From Anaerolineae bacterium (GTDB taxonomy: Bacteria > Chloroflexota > Anaerolineae > B4-G1 > SLSP01): 16,152 nt of DNA. Both the position numbers and the translations under genes were made by a program. Every line of letters starts with the position of its first letter. Position 1 is the stretch's first letter. The notes beneath the pieces were generated by a model. It was not told the origin of the DNA and did no database searches. It saw only the letters and a list, made by a program, of their open reading frames with translations. Below, in pieces: positions 13,318-16,152 of this stretch. The DNA lies in the NCBI GenBank assembly GCA_021159805.1, contig JAGHDT010000490.1, positions 1-16,152 of the forward strand, given 5' to 3'.

Positions 13318-13542
13318 ATGACTCAAGATTCGTTTTACGACTCGCAATCGGGATATGGAACTCAATCTCCAAGCGAGCCTCCCAAGAAGAACAACACACT
13401 CAAGATCGTTCTCGTTGTTTTGGTCGTGTTGGTGCTCTGCTGTTGTCTGACGCTGGTTGCCGGCTGGTTCCTGGGCGATCCAATACTGGAGTTCCTGAGC
13501 GATCAGGGGGTTGATCTGGGTCTCAGTTTGCTTCTTCTGTGA
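13318..13542 (+). CDS. Small single-pass membrane protein with CCC motif
   Basis: This 74-residue protein has a short polar N-terminus (MTQDSFYDSQSGYGTQ), the motif SEPPKKNNT (19-27), one hydrophobic segment (about 28-51) with three consecutive cysteines (41-43), and a tail of about 20 residues ending in a Leu run. Lysines just before the segment predict the N-terminus inside and a short C-terminus outside. AAAGGGGG (13306-13313) lies four bases before the ATG. It is a shortened paralogue of the protein encoded next: PPKK-NNT, TM, poly-Cys, then G(D/G)P and LGxLSL-like residues recur in order, and a run around CCCAAGAAGAACAACAC is shared at DNA level apart from one inserted AAG codon. Function unknown; the cysteines could be lipidated or bind metal, but that is speculative. 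Confidence 0.7.
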   Translation: MTQDSFYDSQSGYGTQSPSEPPKKNNTLKIVLVVLVVLVLCCCLTLVAGWFLGDPILEFLSDQGVDLGLSLLLL

Positions 13543-13642
13543 TGAGGCCCCGCCCATAGCGAGGGGGGATGTAGGAGCCGTGTCCGCCGGCCCTGAAAAA
13601 GGCCTCGGACGAGGACGATAAGCTTGAATGGAGGAAAGTACC

Positions 13643-14134
13643 ATGAACGAAGACACGATCGATAGCACGCGTCGTTTGGACCCAGAGGAAGAGCCGGAGG
13701 CCGAGGTTACGCCTCCGCCGGTGCCTCAGGATGATGTTGTCACGCCGCCGCCGATTCTTGTAGAATCGGCTGAAGTCGAGCCGGCGACGGTCGTCATCAC
13801 TCCGTCCGTACCTGCTGAGCCTGTGGGCGAACCGGTGGAAGTGATCCCCAGCCCCTTCGATGCTGCTGAGGAGCCCGGAGTTGTGACGCCTGCACCGGTG
13901 ACGCCGACTCCGGTCACGGCGGCGCCCGTGAGTGCTGTCGGCACAGTAGTCGGCGAACCGCCCAAGAAGAAGAACAACACGGTGTTGATCGTGGTGATCG
14001 TAGCGGCTGTGCTGCTCTTGTTGTGTTGCTGCTGCATCATCGTGCTGGCTGCCTTAGGTGGCCCGCTCCAAGATGTGATGCAGGACTTTGACACTATGTG
14101 GCTGGGCGGGCTGAGTCTGCCTACACTGCGCTAA
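13643..14134 (+). CDS. Single-pass membrane protein with Pro/Val/Glu-rich N-region and CCCC motif
   Basis: This 163-residue protein has an acidic low-complexity N-terminal region (about 1-103) rich in Pro, Val, Thr and Glu, with repeated units such as TPPPVP, TPPPIL and VTPAPVTPTP. Then come GEPPKKKNNT (104-113), one hydrophobic segment (about 114-138) with four consecutive cysteines (128-131), and a C-tail of about 25 residues (GGPLQDVMQDF). Positive-inside logic puts the extended region in the cytoplasm. The start is the ATG at 13643, because an ATG at 13628 overlaps the SD GGAGG (13630-13634), which is ideally spaced, eight bases, from 13643. It follows its small paralogue by 100 bases and precedes a strong terminator. 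I do not recognise a named family; scaffold or envelope roles are guesses. Confidence 0.75.
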   Translation: MNEDTIDSTRRLDPEEEPEAEVTPPPVPQDDVVTPPPILVESAEVEPATVVITPSVPAEPVGEPVEVIPSPFDAAEEPGVVTPAPVTPTPVTAAPVSAVGTVVGEPPKKKNNTVLIVVIVAAVLLLLCCCCIIVLAALGGPLQDVMQDFDTMWLGGLSLPTLR

Positions 14135-14158
14135 CTTCAGCTTATCAATCAACAGTCA

Positions 14159-14197
14159 AAGCCCCCCGGAGATTGTAGACCCCGGGGGGCTTGTTGT
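14159..14197 (+). terminator. Terminator of the DUF4126 and poly-Cys cluster
   Basis: AAGCCCCCCGG (14159-14169) and CCGGGGGGCTT (14182-14192) form a perfect 11-bp stem with a 12-base loop, followed by GTTGTGT. It starts 25 bases past the preceding stop and directly abuts the uvrC -10 element. Confidence 0.75.
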
Positions 14198-14198
14198 G

Positions 14199-14204
14199 TA
14201 TAAT
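14199..14204 (+). promoter_or_regulatory. uvrC -10 element (TATAAT)
   Basis: A perfect TATAAT lies seven bases before GTG 14211. The only TTG-type -35 (TTGTAG, 14173-14178) is 20 bases away, inside the loop of the upstream terminator. Transcription would start at or next to the GTG, giving a leaderless mRNA. Confidence 0.55.
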
Positions 14205-14210
14205 CGGGCT

Positions 14211-16118
14211 GTGATCGACCTGAACGAAGCGCTTAGCCAGAAGCTAGAGACACTGCCCAAGGTGCCCGGCGTCTACCTGATGCACAACGCCAAGGGGCGG
14301 ATTATCTATGTGGGCAAGGCGATCAACCTCGCCAACCGGGTGCGCTCCTATTTCCACGCCTCGGCGCAGGAACATCCCAAGACCCGCCGGCTCGTCGGTG
14401 AGATTCGTGATATCGAGTGGATCATCACCGATTCGGAGGTCGATGCGCTGATTCTTGAGGCGAACCTGATCAAGAAGCATCGTCCACGCTACAATGTGCG
14501 TCTCAAGGATGATAAGCATTACCCCTATCTGAAGGTCTCAAATGAGGATTTTCCCAGAGTCCTGATCACACGGCGAATGCAGCGTGATGGCGGCCGCTAC
14601 TTCGGTCCCTATACCTCCACCAGTGCCCTGCGCGAGACGCTCGATCTGCTCCGACGTATGTTCCCCTACCGGACGTGCGACCGCGATATCACCGGCAAGG
14701 ATCGTCGGGCCTGCCTCTATCACGACCTGAAACTCTGCACGGCGCCCTGTATCGGTGCGGTTGACAAAGCGCAATATAATGTCGTCATCGAGCAGCTGAT
14801 TCGCTTCATGGGCGGTGAGAGCGAAGGCGTGATGGAGGATATGCGACGGGAGATCCAGGAGGCTGCGACTTCGCTGCAGTTCGAGCGCGCCGCCCAGCTT
14901 CGCGACCGGTTCCAGGCGCTGGAACACGTGATGGAGCACCAGCGGATCATCACGACGGCGGCGACCAACCAGGATGTGATCGCTATCGCTTCCGACAACG
15001 GCAATGCCTGTCTCGAGGTCTTCTTTGTCCGCAACGGCAAGCTGCTGGGCCGCGAGCACTTTGTGATGGAGGGTGGCGGCGACGATACCGAAGAGGAGAT
15101 CGTGACGGCCTTTCTGCAGCAATTCTACACGGATGCCGCGATGGTTCCGCCCGAGATATTGCTGCCGTCGCGGATCGCGGAGGCGGCGGTCCTGGAGAAA
15201 TGGCTGCGCACCAGGCGGGGGGATGTGGTCTATCTCACCGTCCCGCGCGAGGGCCCCGGTTTGGAGCTACTCAACCTGGCTTCAATCAATGCCACCGAGA
15301 CTCTGCGGCTGCTGAAGGCGCAGTGGGCGATGGACAAACATCGCAGTGAGAAGGCACTGTCTGAATTGCAGGAGGGCCTGGCACTGGACCGGACGCCGGT
15401 GCGGATGGAGTGCTACGATATCTCCACCACCCAGGGGGTGGAGGTCGTGGGGAGTATGGTGGTCTTCGAACATGGTGTGGCCAAGAAGAGCCACTACCGG
15501 CGTTTCAAGATCCGTACCGTTGTGGGGCAGGATGACTTCGCCAGCATGCGCGAGGTGCTGATGCGCCGCTTCGACCGGTGGCGCCGAATCTCGGAGGGAG
15601 AGCTGCGCGGCACCCGCGGCAGCCAGGCGTGGGCCAAGCTGCCCGACCTCTTGATCGTCGATGGTGGCAAGGGCCAACTGGGGATGGCCGTGGAGGTGCT
15701 GGAGCATTTCGGCCTCCAGGATCAGGTACCGGTTGTGGGGCTGGCCAAGCGGTACGAGGAGATCTTCAAGCCGGACCGGCGGATCCCCATACGTTTCGAA
15801 CCATCGGCGCCCGCGATCCTGCTGCTGCGCCGCATCCGCGATGAGGCGCACCGCTTCGCCATCACCTACCACCGGCAGCGTCGCCGTAAGGCGGGGCTGG
15901 CCTCGCAGATCGATGAGATTCCCGGCATTGGGCCGGTCAGGCGCAAAGCACTGCTCAAGCACCTCGGGTCGTTGCACAACATCCAGAGCGCCACGGAGGA
16001 GCAATTGGCAGAGGTGGCCGGCATCTCGGAGGTGTTGGCGGGGAACATTCACGATCATTTCGAGATGCTGCGGTTGGTGAAGGAGCAGGAGCAGCAGAAA
16101 GCGGATAGCGGCGGATAG
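14211..16118 (+). CDS. uvrC: Excinuclease ABC subunit C
   Basis: UvrC makes the 3' and 5' incisions beside a UvrAB-bound DNA lesion in nucleotide excision repair. The 635-residue product has the GIY-YIG nuclease domain (about 12-95: PGVYLM, IIYVGKAINLANRVRSYF). Next is a cysteine cluster with C156, C168, C176 and C180 (CX11CX7CX3C), matching the site reported to bind Fe-S in E. coli UvrC. It is followed by the UVR UvrB-binding motif (about 205-235), the RNase H-like 3' part (MECYDISTTQG, DLLIVDGGKGQLG), and a C-terminal helix-hairpin-helix pair (IDEIPGIGPVRRKALLKHLG). An in-frame GTG at 14196 overlaps the -10 element, so GTG 14211 (N-terminus VIDLNEALSQK) is preferred. No SD is present before it. 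The last 34 bases of the window hold nothing recognisable. Confidence 0.95.
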   Translation: MIDLNEALSQKLETLPKVPGVYLMHNAKGRIIYVGKAINLANRVRSYFHASAQEHPKTRRLVGEIRDIEWIITDSEVDALILEANLIKKHRPRYNVRLKDDKHYPYLKVSNEDFPRVLITRRMQRDGGRYFGPYTSTSALRETLDLLRRMFPYRTCDRDITGKDRRACLYHDLKLCTAPCIGAVDKAQYNVVIEQLIRFMGGESEGVMEDMRREIQEAATSLQFERAAQLRDRFQALEHVMEHQRIITTAATNQDVIAIASDNGNACLEVFFVRNGKLLGREHFVMEGGGDDTEEEIVTAFLQQFYTDAAMVPPEILLPSRIAEAAVLEKWLRTRRGDVVYLTVPREGPGLELLNLASINATETLRLLKAQWAMDKHRSEKALSELQEGLALDRTPVRMECYDISTTQGVEVVGSMVVFEHGVAKKSHYRRFKIRTVVGQDDFASMREVLMRRFDRWRRISEGELRGTRGSQAWAKLPDLLIVDGGKGQLGMAVEVLEHFGLQDQVPVVGLAKRYEEIFKPDRRIPIRFEPSAPAILLLRRIRDEAHRFAITYHRQRRRKAGLASQIDEIPGIGPVRRKALLKHLGSLHNIQSATEEQLAEVAGISEVLAGNIHDHFEMLRLVKEQEQQKADSGG

Positions 16119-16152
16119 GGGGCAAGCCCAAATAGGCAAATCACAAATAGCA

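Overview
The window looks like a chromosomal segment of a GC-rich (by eye high-50s percent) free-living bacterium. Strong Shine-Dalgarno (SD) sequences (AGGAGG, GGAGG), TATAAT-type promoters, a fused ADP-forming acyl-CoA synthetase and a stand-alone SufR-like iron-sulfur regulator fit Chloroflexota best. That placement is an inference from gene content, not a proven assignment. I see no phage genes, transposase, CRISPR array, tRNA or rRNA. Most of the window is housekeeping genes.

Layout. Positions 1-354 hold the parB promoter and an open minus-strand reading frame that runs off the left edge. Next come parB (355-1164) and an M24 metallopeptidase (1226-2431). A minus-strand SufR-like regulator (2517-3158) is divergent from the trigger factor gene tig and clpP (3356-5446), which form a protein-quality-control pair closed by a G9/C8 hairpin. 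A 230-base gap carries a 109-base segment bounded by perfect 10-base inverted repeats and leads into acd (5677-7785), an ADP-forming acyl-CoA synthetase. A rhomboid protease, yggS and yggT (7930-10121) form a tight operon that ends at a 12-bp hairpin. A minus-strand aspartate-type aminotransferase (10218-11393) is divergent from ung (11676-12341). After a gene-free stretch of about 330 bases with tandem hairpins come a DUF4126 membrane protein and two related single-pass membrane proteins with poly-cysteine segments (12674-14134). uvrC (14211-16118) closes the window.

How the genes fit together. ung and uvrC are separate DNA-repair genes (base and nucleotide excision). tig and clpP handle nascent-chain folding and protein turnover. 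yggS and yggT are a conserved pair linked to PLP homeostasis and the cell envelope. Several annotated starts were moved using SD spacing or promoter position: M24 peptidase, SufR-like regulator, tig, yggS, ung, the second poly-Cys protein and uvrC.

The least ordinary features are the duplicated poly-cysteine membrane proteins beside DUF4126, a probably leaderless uvrC mRNA, the 109-base inverted-repeat segment before acd, and a lone SufR-like Fe-S regulator. I do not see clear evidence for a wholly new multi-gene system.
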